DNA of 64,000 bases from Saprospiraceae bacterium (GTDB taxonomy: Bacteria > Bacteroidota > Bacteroidia > Chitinophagales > Saprospiraceae), in contig JAEUUP010000109.1 in NCBI GenBank assembly GCA_016787525.1, positions 1 to 64,000 on the forward strand, read 5' to 3'. Of this stretch, positions 27,952-35,521 are shown piece by piece. Numbering within the stretch: position 1 is the stretch's first letter; each line of letters begins with the position of its first letter. Both the position numbers and the translations under genes were made by a program. Below the pieces are notes generated by a model. That model was not told where the DNA came from, searched no databases, and was given only the letters and a program-made list of their open reading frames with translations.

Positions 27952-29388
27952 TTATATAGACCTAAGAATATCCCAAATTTTAACCATTGCCCAAGTATCC
28001 ATTCGACAATAGTCAAGCAAATCTTGTTTGATTTTTGCCCGTTCTGCGTCGGTCAATCCATCAAACACCAAACGATACCACTGTGTAAAAGCCATTGCGC
28101 CATTCTGTACTTCTAAGCCTTGGTATGATAGATGGGGTACAAGCACGGGCAAAACCTTTTTGATAGAAGATTTACCCTTAAAATCAGGGTGAATGTACAA
28201 ACCGTTTTTGAAAGGTAATTCAAGGTCATACATCCGTGTATTGACATCGTACAAAAAATGGGCAAAATCAGGATAAAGTCGCGCCATTTCTTTATTTCGG
28301 GTTTCTTCAAAACTCTTATTCCACACAAACACAGTACCACCATCGGCTTTTATGTCTTTTTGCAACTGCGCCAAAAGTGCTAATGGCGACTCATTTTTAT
28401 CTTCAATCAAAAATTCAGAGTGGTGTGTATGCCCTTGTGAGTCTAAGATGTGCAAAGAGTATTGAAAAACCATCTGCTGGTAGGGCGAAAAACCTGTGTG
28501 AAGTGGAAAAACCAAGTTTATCGTTTCATAATCTAAAAAATAAAATGGTGGTTGCCACCCCTCAGTAATTCGCTTGATTTTCTCTTTCTCTATCACGATT
28601 TCTTGCGCATGAGCGATGGTAACTTGTCGCCTCTGATTGTCTGAAAGTGGAAAATCGGTTGGCACATCTTTGATGTCAAGAATGTCTTGGGCTAAAAACT
28701 CATTCAATTTTTTTTCTCTGATACCTCGAATGTCGAAAACAGTGTATGATGGTAAATTTGGAAAGTGTTTTTTCAAAAAAACACAGTCTAACTTATTGTT
28801 ACACAATTTAAAATGGGCTTGGGGTTCATTCGGAAGGTTGATATAAGCCCAAGCTTGGACAGCTGTTTCGGTGGTTGCAGCGAGTATTTTTTCAACTTTG
28901 TCGCTCACATTAGGCAAACGAAAAAAGCGTACAGCATCTAACTCTCCTTCAAAAACATAGGTGGGATTGATATGTACCAAATAAGTCTTACGTACTCGTA
29001 AACCACTTTTTTCAAAAACCATTTTTTGAAAAGCTAAATCGTGGATATATTCATCTTTGACCTCTTTCGAGCCTTTGACCTCAAACAAATCGAGACAATT
29101 GGGGTCAGTTTCATCAAAGACAACAACGTCTGCAATCGCCACATACCCCTCAGTACGAACCTCATATTGGAAGGCAATCCGCCGTTTGTGTATCTTGAAA
29201 AGGCGCAAAAAAGACTTATCCTCAAACAATTGTTGAACAAAAGCATCTACTAAATTGCCTTGACTGATAGAAAAAAGCCGTTCTGCATCCATCGGTGGAA
29301 ACAGATGACGTTGGTGCTTCATCAACCATAGTTCCTCGGGGCAAGCCCGATAGTATTGATAATCTGTTTTGGAAAGAGTAAGTGGCAT
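27952..29388 (-). CDS. DUF2779 protein, putative nuclease
   Basis: 478 residues from ATG 29388 (MPLTLSKTDYQYYRACPEEL). The N-terminal 180 residues look like a RecB/Cas4-related PD-(D/E)XK domain (SKTDYQYYRACP, then EVRTEGYVAIADVVVFDE, then LFEVKGSKEVKDEY with the ExK pair). The C-terminal part holds DUF2779: FLDYETINLVFP, VFVWNKSFEETRN and a final CRMDTWAMVKIWDIL, with acidic residues spaced as in DEDD exonucleases. It may act on DNA or RNA; the substrate is not known. Two dispersed 10-mers are read as TEG. No helicase or cas gene is near; recA lies upstream on the same strand. Confidence 0.8.
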   Translation of the reverse strand: MPLTLSKTDYQYYRACPEELWLMKHQRHLFPPMDAERLFSISQGNLVDAFVQQLFEDKSFLRLFKIHKRRIAFQYEVRTEGYVAIADVVVFDETDPNCLDLFEVKGSKEVKDEYIHDLAFQKMVFEKSGLRVRKTYLVHINPTYVFEGELDAVRFFRLPNVSDKVEKILAATTETAVQAWAYINLPNEPQAHFKLCNNKLDCVFLKKHFPNLPSYTVFDIRGIREKKLNEFLAQDILDIKDVPTDFPLSDNQRRQVTIAHAQEIVIEKEKIKRITEGWQPPFYFLDYETINLVFPLHTGFSPYQQMVFQYSLHILDSQGHTHHSEFLIEDKNESPLALLAQLQKDIKADGGTVFVWNKSFEETRNKEMARLYPDFAHFLYDVNTRMYDLELPFKNGLYIHPDFKGKSSIKKVLPVLVPHLSYQGLEVQNGAMAFTQWYRLVFDGLTDAERAKIKQDLLDYCRMDTWAMVKIWDILRSI

Positions 29389-29514
29389 TTCTATCGTATG
29401 GAATGTCAAATAATGGCGAAAATAGCAAGCAAAGTTTATAATAAAAAACAAATCGGCAGTTGTACACAAAGTCCAACCGCCGATTATTTTCAACACACTA
29501 TGAAATTTTTGTTT

Positions 29515-30603
29515 TTAATCTTCATCATCTGCAACAGGCTCGAATTTGATTGGTGCTGTTACTAATTTTTCGCGGATCTGTCCTTCCATTTCGGCTGCTA
29601 CTTCTGGGTTGTCTTCGACAAACATTTTAGCTGCTTCGCGACCTTGAGCGATTTTCGTGCCTTTATAAGCATACCACGCACCTGATTTTTGAATCACATC
29701 AAGTTCAACACCCATATCAATGATTTCGCCTGATTTTGAGATTCCTGAACCGAATACAATATCAAATTCAGCAGTGCGGAAAGGAGGTGCTAATTTGTTT
29801 TTCACTACTTTCACTTTGACATGGTTACCTGTCAAATTGCCATCTTTGTCTTTGATGGCTGAACCCGATTTACGAATATCTAAACGTACTGAAGCATAGA
29901 ATTTCAAAGCATTACCACCCGTTGTTGTTTCGGGATTACCGAACATCACACCGATTTTTTCACGTAATTGGTTAATGAAAATGCAACAACAATTTGTTCG
30001 ACCAATAGTCGCTGTCAATTTACGCAAAGCCTGAGACATCAAACGTGCTTGAAGACCCATTTTGGAGTCCCCCATTTCACCTTCGATTTCGGCGCGTGGT
30101 GTCAAAGCTGCAACAGAGTCAATCACAATAATATCAACTGCACCAGAACGGATAAGATTTTCAGTGATTTCGAGAGCTTGTTCACCATTGTCTGGTTGCG
30201 AAATCAATAAAGAATCCACATCTACGCCCAAATGCTCTGCATAAAAACGGTCGAAAGCATGTTCTGCGTCCACTATGGCAGCGATACCACCTTGTTTTTG
30301 ACACTCAGCGACAGCATGTATTGCCAAAGTTGTTTTACCAGATGATTCAGGACCGTAAATTTCTATAATACGACCTTTCGGAAAGCCGCCTGTACCGAGG
30401 GCGACATCTAATCCGATTGAGCCACTTGAAATGATTTCGACAGCTTCAACTTGTCTTTCGCCCAAACGCATGACAGTACCTTTGCCATAAGTTTTATCGA
30501 GGCGGTCGAGAGTCATTTGTAGGGCTTTGAGTTTAGCATCTTTTTCTTTCTCGTTTGCCATTATTTCTGTTTTTTCTGATTTTACTTTTGCTGTTGCTGA
30601 CAT
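29515..30603 (-). CDS. recA: Recombinase RecA
   Basis: 362 residues. It coats single-stranded DNA and drives homologous pairing and the SOS response. Walker [10 protein letters not shown] near 83, [17 protein letters not shown] near 157, and the DNA-binding loop segment [20 protein letters not shown]. The start at 30603 is favoured by a promoter at 30633-30664; a second ATG at 30561 is possible. The acidic C-terminus (EPVADDED) is normal. It has no dispersed 10-mer. If the repeat is an uptake signal, RecA would be the protein that integrates incoming DNA, but its presence here is not evidence, as nearly all bacteria have it. Confidence 0.98.
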   Translation of the reverse strand: MSATAKVKSEKTEIMANEKEKDAKLKALQMTLDRLDKTYGKGTVMRLGERQVEAVEIISSGSIGLDVALGTGGFPKGRIIEIYGPESSGKTTLAIHAVAECQKQGGIAAIVDAEHAFDRFYAEHLGVDVDSLLISQPDNGEQALEITENLIRSGAVDIIVIDSVAALTPRAEIEGEMGDSKMGLQARLMSQALRKLTATIGRTNCCCIFINQLREKIGVMFGNPETTTGGNALKFYASVRLDIRKSGSAIKDKDGNLTGNHVKVKVVKNKLAPPFRTAEFDIVFGSGISKSGEIIDMGVELDVIQKSGAWYAYKGTKIAQGREAAKMFVEDNPEVAAEMEGQIREKLVTAPIKFEPVADDED

Positions 30604-30632
30604 TATTTTATTGTTTTAAACATTTAATGACA

Positions 30633-30664
30633 CAAAGCTAAACTTTTTGTTTTTTATAAACAAA
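30633..30664 (-). promoter_or_regulatory. Promoter of recA
   Basis: On the minus strand TTTG at 30664-30661, a 20-nt spacer, then TAGCTTTG at 30640-30633. This fits the Bacteroidota -33/-7 pattern and gives a leader of about 25 nt. I saw no LexA-type palindrome. Confidence 0.6.
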
Positions 30665-30802
30665 TTTTTTATTGATTTTTTCAAAAAAAAATTTCAAAAG
30701 TATAAAAAATACTGAAGGGTGCATTTAATATACTATAATAAAAAATTGATTATCAAAACTTTAAGTCAAAAAACTTTGTATCTATATTTTAAAACAATAT
30801 TT

Positions 30803-31648
30803 TTAGAAATCACCAAGAGCTTCGGGCAGTTGTGCGAGTGCTGCGTCCAATTGTTCCTTGTTTGGGGCGATGCCATGCCATTTGTGGCTGCCCATCATGA
30901 AGTCCACGCCTGCACCCATCTGTGTTTTCATCAATATGGCAACAGGTTTTCCTTTACCGCCACGGCGTTTGGCTTTGCGCAATGTGGCAACCACAGACTC
31001 AATATTGTTGCCATCTTGAAGAATCAAAACATCCCAACCAAAAGCCTTTAATTTAGCAGGCAAATCACCGAGCGACATCACCTTGTCTGTTGAGCCGTCA
31101 ATTTGCTGACCATTCCAGTCAATTGTGACGATGAGATTGTCCAATTTGTGATGTGGTGCGAACATAAAGGCTTCCCAGTTTTGACCTTCTTGTAGTTCGC
31201 CATCCCCTGTCAAAGCCCATACAAAATGACTGTCGCCACTCATTTTTTTGGCTAAAGCTACACCACATGCGACCGACACACCTTGCCCCAACGAACCTGA
31301 AGCGATACGCACACCTGGCAGACCTTCGTGCGTCGTCGGATGCCCTTGCAAGCGGCTGTTTAATTGGCGAAAAGTACTCATTTCTTCAATTGGGAAATAA
31401 CCCGCACGTGCCAAAACACTATAAAAAAGAGGCGAAATATGTCCATTAGAAAGGAAAAACATGTCCTCGTCTTTGCCCTCCATATAAAAACGCTTTTTGC
31501 GTTTCATCACAGCAAAGTAAAGAGCCGTCAAATAATCGGCGCAGCCCAGTGAGCCACCGGGATGTCCCGATTGGCAATTATAGACCATACGCACGATGTC
31601 GCGGCGCACTTGAGAGGCAATGCCTTGTAATTCTGTTGTCGTAGCCAT
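30803..31648 (-). CDS. Transketolase, N-terminal subunit
   Basis: 281 residues from ATG 31648 (MATTTELQGIASQVRRD). It covers only the thiamine-diphosphate-binding half of transketolase: GHPGGSLGCADYLTALYF, HPTTHEGLPGVRIASGSLGQ, and the cofactor motif GDGELQEGQNWEA near 160. Split transketolases consist of this part plus a separate C-terminal subunit; no such partner is in the window, though they are often adjacent. The next gene downstream is recA, 200 bp away. No dispersed 10-mer lies inside. Confidence 0.92.
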   Translation of the reverse strand: MATTTELQGIASQVRRDIVRMVYNCQSGHPGGSLGCADYLTALYFAVMKRKKRFYMEGKDEDMFFLSNGHISPLFYSVLARAGYFPIEEMSTFRQLNSRLQGHPTTHEGLPGVRIASGSLGQGVSVACGVALAKKMSGDSHFVWALTGDGELQEGQNWEAFMFAPHHKLDNLIVTIDWNGQQIDGSTDKVMSLGDLPAKLKAFGWDVLILQDGNNIESVVATLRKAKRRGGKGKPVAILMKTQMGAGVDFMMGSHKWHGIAPNKEQLDAALAQLPEALGDF

Positions 31649-31695
31649 ATTGTTAAATGTTAGATAAATTGGATTTAGTTGCAAATTTTAAGATT

Positions 31696-31704
31696 GCAAA
31701 AGTA
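31696..31704 (-). promoter_or_regulatory. -7 box for the transketolase gene
   Basis: Reads TACTTTTGC on the minus strand, 47 nt before the ATG at 31648. A dispersed 10-mer lies about 40 bp upstream at 31743. Confidence 0.5.
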
Positions 31705-31817
31705 GGAAAATATACGAAATCAAAAATGAAATGCCTTATAAATACTGAGGGGGTGCTAAAAGAACCCCGCGAAAGTGTTTGATACCAAAATAATGGTGAG
31801 AAAGGTGTGTTAACAAC

Positions 31818-31857
31818 AAAAAAAACCGCGAAGTAAGGCAAACTCACTTCGCAGGTT
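31818..31857 (-). terminator. Terminator of the tRNA-like operon
   Basis: On the minus strand a stem of GCGAAGT/ACTTCGC, extended by AACC/GGTT across one bulged base, is followed directly by eight T. It is a textbook intrinsic terminator 70 nt after the second tRNA-like element and before the transketolase promoter. Confidence 0.85.
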
Positions 31858-31930
31858 AAAACTTCATCAAACCAATCACATGAAAAAATTTTCTAAATTT
31901 ATTTCCTTTTTAATGCTAATGCATTTTTTG

Positions 31931-32078
31931 CTGTAAGGGAAGGACTCGAACCTCCACGAGGCGGTTAGCCGAAGAACAGAGTGCGCGCGCTGGTGGTCAA
32001 CCCCAATTACTCTTCGTTTATCCCGTACTCCCCACCCCCGAGACAAGAGGGCATGGCTGCCAATTTCATCACCTCACA
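31931..32078 (-). ncRNA. tRNA-like RNA A, 148 nt, with 79-nt variable arm
   Basis: Read 5' to 3' on the minus strand it folds as a cloverleaf: acceptor TGTGAGG (32078-32072) with CCTTACA (31938-31932), linker TG, D-arm with 3-bp stem ATG/CAT and a Leu-like loop containing GG, anticodon stem CCCTC/GGGGG with loop TTGTCTC, and T-arm GGAGG/CCTTC with loop TTCGAGT. The discriminator is G and CCA is not encoded. The anticodon position reads GTC, normally Asp, but the body is class II. The variable arm (32034-31956) is several times longer than normal and has an inner CGAAGA/TCTTCG stem. It shares flanks and stem changes with element B. Function unknown; it may not act in translation. Confidence 0.75.
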
Positions 32079-32126
32079 ATTTCAATCACCTGCCGATAGA
32101 TGGAAACTTTATCATCTACCCGTTTG

Positions 32127-32243
32127 CTGTAAGGGTAGGATTCGAACCTACAAGAGGCGGTTAGTTTTGATGGCTCAAATTTTATCCCGTCTTTCCCCAC
32201 CCCCGAGACAAGGGGGCACGTCTGCCTATTTCGTCACCTCACA
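32127..32243 (-). ncRNA. tRNA-like RNA B, 117 nt, with 48-nt variable arm
   Basis: First element of the pair in transcription order. Acceptor TGTGAGG (32243-32237) pairs with CCTTACA (32134-32128); D-stem ACG/CGT; anticodon stem CCCCC/GGGGG with the same loop TTGTCTC; T-arm GTAGG/CCTAC with loop TTCGAAT; discriminator G. Versus element A, the D-stem pair changes from T-A to C-G and the T-stem changes on both sides, so pairing is kept. The variable arm begins TGGGG and ends CCGCCTC in both copies, with GGGG able to pair with CCTC and CGG with CCG; the tip here is TTTGA/TCAAA. It differs from usual tRNA-Leu and tRNA-Ser only in arm length and anticodon loop. Confidence 0.75.
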
Positions 32244-32288
32244 ATTTTAATTTTGATTCTCTCACTGAGCTTTTTCAGTTTTGATGAT

Positions 32289-32322
32289 GCAAAGATAAAT
32301 GTCTTATCAACGAAATGTCAAA
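32289..32322 (-). promoter_or_regulatory. Promoter of the tRNA-like operon
   Basis: On the minus strand TTTG at 32322-32319, a 21-nt spacer and TATCTTTGC at 32297-32289. It is as good as the tRNA-Glu promoter, and starts transcription about 40 nt before element B. Confidence 0.75.
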
Positions 32323-32446
32323 TTTTTTATCAATTTTGTAACACAATGTCTTTATTTTTATAAATATCGTAAAATAAAATCGTTTTAAATGAAAAATATT
32401 TAATCAAGCTTGAATTATTTACTCCTTTTTTGAGAATTTTTCAATT

Positions 32447-32481
32447 AAAAAATGACCTTCTATCACGGACAGAAGGTCATT
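32447..32481 (-). terminator. hisS terminator
   Basis: An 11-bp perfect stem (32451-32461 with 32471-32481); on the minus strand it is followed by TTTT. It separates hisS from the tRNA-like operon, so that operon is independent. Confidence 0.75.
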
Positions 32482-32530
32482 CAAGTTGCTCAGATGTTCC
32501 ATGCCATAAAAACAGGAAGCCTGCCAATCG

Positions 32531-33874
32531 TTAAGCTAATTTTTCGATGATATTCGCTATTGATATTTTCTCCTGCTCGCCTGTTGCCATATTTTTTAAG
32601 GTCAAAAGCCCGCTGTCCATTTCGTCCGAGCCAATCAAACAGACATAAGGCACGCCGCGTTTGTTGGCATAATCCATTTGTTTTTTCAACTTAGTCGCAT
32701 CTGGATAAATTTCAGAATTGATGCCCGCTGCCCGCGTTTCATTCAAACATTTGAAGGCAAAACGGTGCGTTTCAGCATCAAAAGCCACAAAAAGCAGCTT
32801 CAAACTTTGTTGATTTTCCTTAGGAAAAAGGTCGAGTTCCGCCAAACAATCATAAATTCTATCTGCACCAAAGGACACACCCACGCCCGACACACCTTTC
32901 AAACCAAATACGCCCGTCAAATCGTCATAGCGTCCGCCGCCGCCGATGCTACCCATTTTGACACCTTTTGCCGCCACTTCAAAAATGCAGCCTGTGTAAT
33001 AATTCAAGCCGCGTGCCAATGTAATATCGAAGCGCACTTCATTTTTTGAACCTTTAAAATCGAAATATTCGTGAAAAGTCCTAAGTTCTTGGATACCCCT
33101 CAGTAATGAATCTGATTTGTCGCCAAATTTTTCTAAATCAGTTAAATTATTGATTGTCAATAATTCGCGAATGGTTTCAATGGCTTCTTCACCAATGCCA
33201 CGTCCTGCTAATTCTTTTGCGACACCGTCCCAACCGATTTTATCCAACTTATCAATAGCAACCGTCATGTCCATGAATTTGTCAGGAATACCCGCCGCTT
33301 CTGCCATCCCAAACAAAATTTTGCGGTTGTTGACTTTGATAACAACATCCAATCCCAAATTGGTAAAAACTTCATCGTAAATCTGCACCAATTCTGCCTC
33401 ATACACCAATGAATTTGACCCCACTACGTCCACATCGCATTGATAAAACTCCCGATAACGCCCCCGTTGCGGACGGTCAGCCCGCCAAACAGGTTGAATC
33501 TGATAACGTTTGAACGGGAAAGCAATCTCGTTTTGATGCATCACGACATAACGGGCAAACGGCACAGTCAAATCGTAGCGCAAACCACGGTCACAAATCT
33601 GAGAAACCAATTTCGACGAGTTTTTAGCCTCTAATACTGAGGGGTCTGTTTTGGCTAAAAAATCCCCATTGTTCAGCACCTTGAACAGCAATTTGTCCCC
33701 TTCATCGCCATACTTGCCTGTCAGTGTTGAGAGTTTTTCAAGTGTGGGCGTTTCAATCGGCTGAAAACCGTATTTGACAAACACTTTTTTGATGGCATCG
33801 AATATATAATTGCGTTTCGCCACTACTTCGGGCGAGAAATCGCGAACACCTTCTGGAATGCTTGGTTTTGACAT
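32531..33874 (-). CDS. hisS: Histidyl-tRNA synthetase
   Basis: About 447 residues. It charges tRNA-His with histidine. Class II catalytic core with motif 2 (RYQIQPVWRADRPQRGRYREF) split over its usual length, the histidine motif ARGLNYYTG, and motif 3 GSIGGGGRYDDL; the anticodon-binding domain fills the last 95 residues. The -7 box at 33891-33899 is so close that ATG 33874 (MSKPSIPEGVRDF) is a better start than ATG 33883. Two dispersed 10-mers are read as LLRGIQ and DPSVLE. The tRNA-like operon lies downstream on the same strand, behind a terminator. Confidence 0.95.
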   Translation of the reverse strand: MSKPSIPEGVRDFSPEVVAKRNYIFDAIKKVFVKYGFQPIETPTLEKLSTLTGKYGDEGDKLLFKVLNNGDFLAKTDPSVLEAKNSSKLVSQICDRGLRYDLTVPFARYVVMHQNEIAFPFKRYQIQPVWRADRPQRGRYREFYQCDVDVVGSNSLVYEAELVQIYDEVFTNLGLDVVIKVNNRKILFGMAEAAGIPDKFMDMTVAIDKLDKIGWDGVAKELAGRGIGEEAIETIRELLTINNLTDLEKFGDKSDSLLRGIQELRTFHEYFDFKGSKNEVRFDITLARGLNYYTGCIFEVAAKGVKMGSIGGGGRYDDLTGVFGLKGVSGVGVSFGADRIYDCLAELDLFPKENQQSLKLLFVAFDAETHRFAFKCLNETRAAGINSEIYPDATKLKKQMDYANKRGVPYVCLIGSDEMDSGLLTLKNMATGEQEKISIANIIEKLA

Positions 33875-33890
33875 AAAACTCATTTTAGAC

Positions 33891-33899
33891 GCAAAGATA
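33891..33899 (-). promoter_or_regulatory. -7 box for hisS
   Basis: Reads TATCTTTGC on the minus strand, immediately upstream of the hisS start codons, implying an almost leaderless mRNA. A dispersed 10-mer occupies 33923-33932, where a -33 box would be expected. Confidence 0.5.
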
Positions 33900-33948
33900 A
33901 AAGCAATTTACTGATTTTAGACCCCCTCAGTAAAACACGGCTTTTTTC

Positions 33949-35322
33949 TTATTTGAACAATGCCTCGTACAACTCTTCGACTTTGCCAACTGTACGCACT
34001 TTGATTTTGAACTTATCCAGATTCAAGCCTTTGAGATTGTATTTGGAAATGAAAATCTCTTTGAAACCCAACCTGTCGGCTTCTTGGATGCGCTGTTCGG
34101 CGCGCGCGACGGCTCGAATTTCGCCCGACAAGCCTACTTCGCCAGCAAAACAAGTGTCGTGCGGCACAGAAATGTCTTCCAACGACGAAATCAATGCCGC
34201 GACGATGGCTAAGTCAATAGCTGGATCGTCCACTCGGATGCCGCCTGCAATATTCAAAAAAACATCGTTCATGGCGAATGGGAAACCGCCTCGTTTTTCC
34301 AAAACAGCCAGCAGCATACTCAAACGGCGCAGGTCGAAGCCCGTGGCAGAACGTTGAGGTGTGCCATAGACGGCGCGGCTCACAAGTGCTTGTGTTTCAA
34401 TGAGAATGGGGCGCACACCTTCGATGGTCGAGCAGATGGCAGAGCCACTCAAATCTTCATCTTTCTGGGAAATGAGCAACTCCGATGGATTCGAGACCTC
34501 GCGCAGTCCTGTGGATTGCATGGCATAAATACCGATTTCGTCGGTTGAACCGAAGCGGTTTTTCAAGGTTCGCAGAATGCGGTACATATAGTTTTGGTCG
34601 CCTTCAAATTGTAGGACGACATCAACGATGTGTTCCAACAATTTGGGTCCTGCAATCGCACCATCTTTGGTGATATGACCGATGATGAAAACGGGAATAT
34701 TGGTTTCTTTGGCAAAGCGTTGCAACTCGCCTGCTGTTTCGCGCACTTGCGAAATGCTGCCGGGTGTGGAATCAATATGTGGCGCAGCGAGTGTCTGAAT
34801 CGAGTCAATGACGATGAGGTCTGGCTCTAATTGTTGAGCATGTTGGAAGATTTTGGACGTGCTGATTTCGGTCAAAATATAGCAGTCGGATTGCTTGGTT
34901 GCGACACGGTCGGCACGCATTTTTATCTGTTCTTCACTTTCTTCGCCACTGACATACAGCACTTTAGCTTGTACACCCAAAGCGATTTGCAGCATGAGTG
35001 TGGATTTACCGATGCCGGGTTGTCCGCCAATCAGCACCAACGAACCACTGACAATGCCGCCGCCCAGCACCCGATTCAGCTCTTCGTCGGGTGTTAAGAG
35101 TCGTTCGGTTGTGCCTGTGCGAATCATACTGAGGGGGGTCGGAATGGGGTCGGCGTTCTTTGCCCCTTTCCATATTTTTTGGCGTTCTTCGCGGGGTGTT
35201 TCTTTCTGAATCACCTCTTCGACGTAGGTGTTCCACTCGGCGCACGATGGGCATTTGCCAATCCACTTGGGCGATGTCGCACCGCAATTGGTGCAAGCGA
35301 ATATTTTTTTGATAGTTGCCAA
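33949..35322 (-). CDS. radA: DNA repair protein RadA
   Basis: 457 residues from a TTG start at 35322 (ATIKKIFACTNCGA follows). It is a RecA-like helicase for recombination intermediates. A four-Cys zinc finger spans residues 9-27 (CTNCG, CPSC), Walker A GGQPGIGKST lies near 98, the RadA motif LKNRFGSTDEIG near 251, and a Lon-like C-terminal domain ends the protein. An ATG at 35409 is in frame but lies upstream of the -7 box (35345-35353), so it should not be transcribed. RadA promotes branch migration in natural transformation in several bacteria. One 10-mer is read as TPLSMIRT. Confidence 0.93.
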   Translation of the reverse strand: MATIKKIFACTNCGATSPKWIGKCPSCAEWNTYVEEVIQKETPREERQKIWKGAKNADPIPTPLSMIRTGTTERLLTPDEELNRVLGGGIVSGSLVLIGGQPGIGKSTLMLQIALGVQAKVLYVSGEESEEQIKMRADRVATKQSDCYILTEISTSKIFQHAQQLEPDLIVIDSIQTLAAPHIDSTPGSISQVRETAGELQRFAKETNIPVFIIGHITKDGAIAGPKLLEHIVDVVLQFEGDQNYMYRILRTLKNRFGSTDEIGIYAMQSTGLREVSNPSELLISQKDEDLSGSAICSTIEGVRPILIETQALVSRAVYGTPQRSATGFDLRRLSMLLAVLEKRGGFPFAMNDVFLNIAGGIRVDDPAIDLAIVAALISSLEDISVPHDTCFAGEVGLSGEIRAVARAEQRIQEADRLGFKEIFISKYNLKGLNLDKFKIKVRTVGKVEELYEALFK

Positions 35323-35344
35323 AACTTTTATTTTTATATTTTGA

Positions 35345-35353
35345 GCAAAAATA
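35345..35353 (-). promoter_or_regulatory. -7 box for radA
   Basis: Reads TATTTTTGC on the minus strand, 22 nt before the TTG start, and decides against the upstream ATG at 35409. Confidence 0.55.
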
Positions 35354-35521
35354 AACTTTTTATTAAAACTGAGCGAAAGAAGTGTGGATTTACATCGTGG
35401 GGTAGGCATTTGATGCCCAGAATCGCTTTTTCATCACATTTTACATTAAAAATACTGAGGGGGGTATTAACTTTCCGAAAATTTTGGAATGAATCTATTT
35501 TTACAAATAAAAAGCACCTGT

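Noticed and set aside
31929..32243. Treating the two tRNA-like elements as ordinary tRNA-Leu or tRNA-Ser genes.
   Set aside because: The variable arms are far too long, the anticodon position reads GTC, and the residue after the anticodon is T, which normal tRNAs avoid.
31929..32243. A CRISPR array or tandem repeat at the same place.
   Set aside because: There are only two units, of unequal length, and conserved parts match tRNA arms rather than a repeat-spacer pattern.
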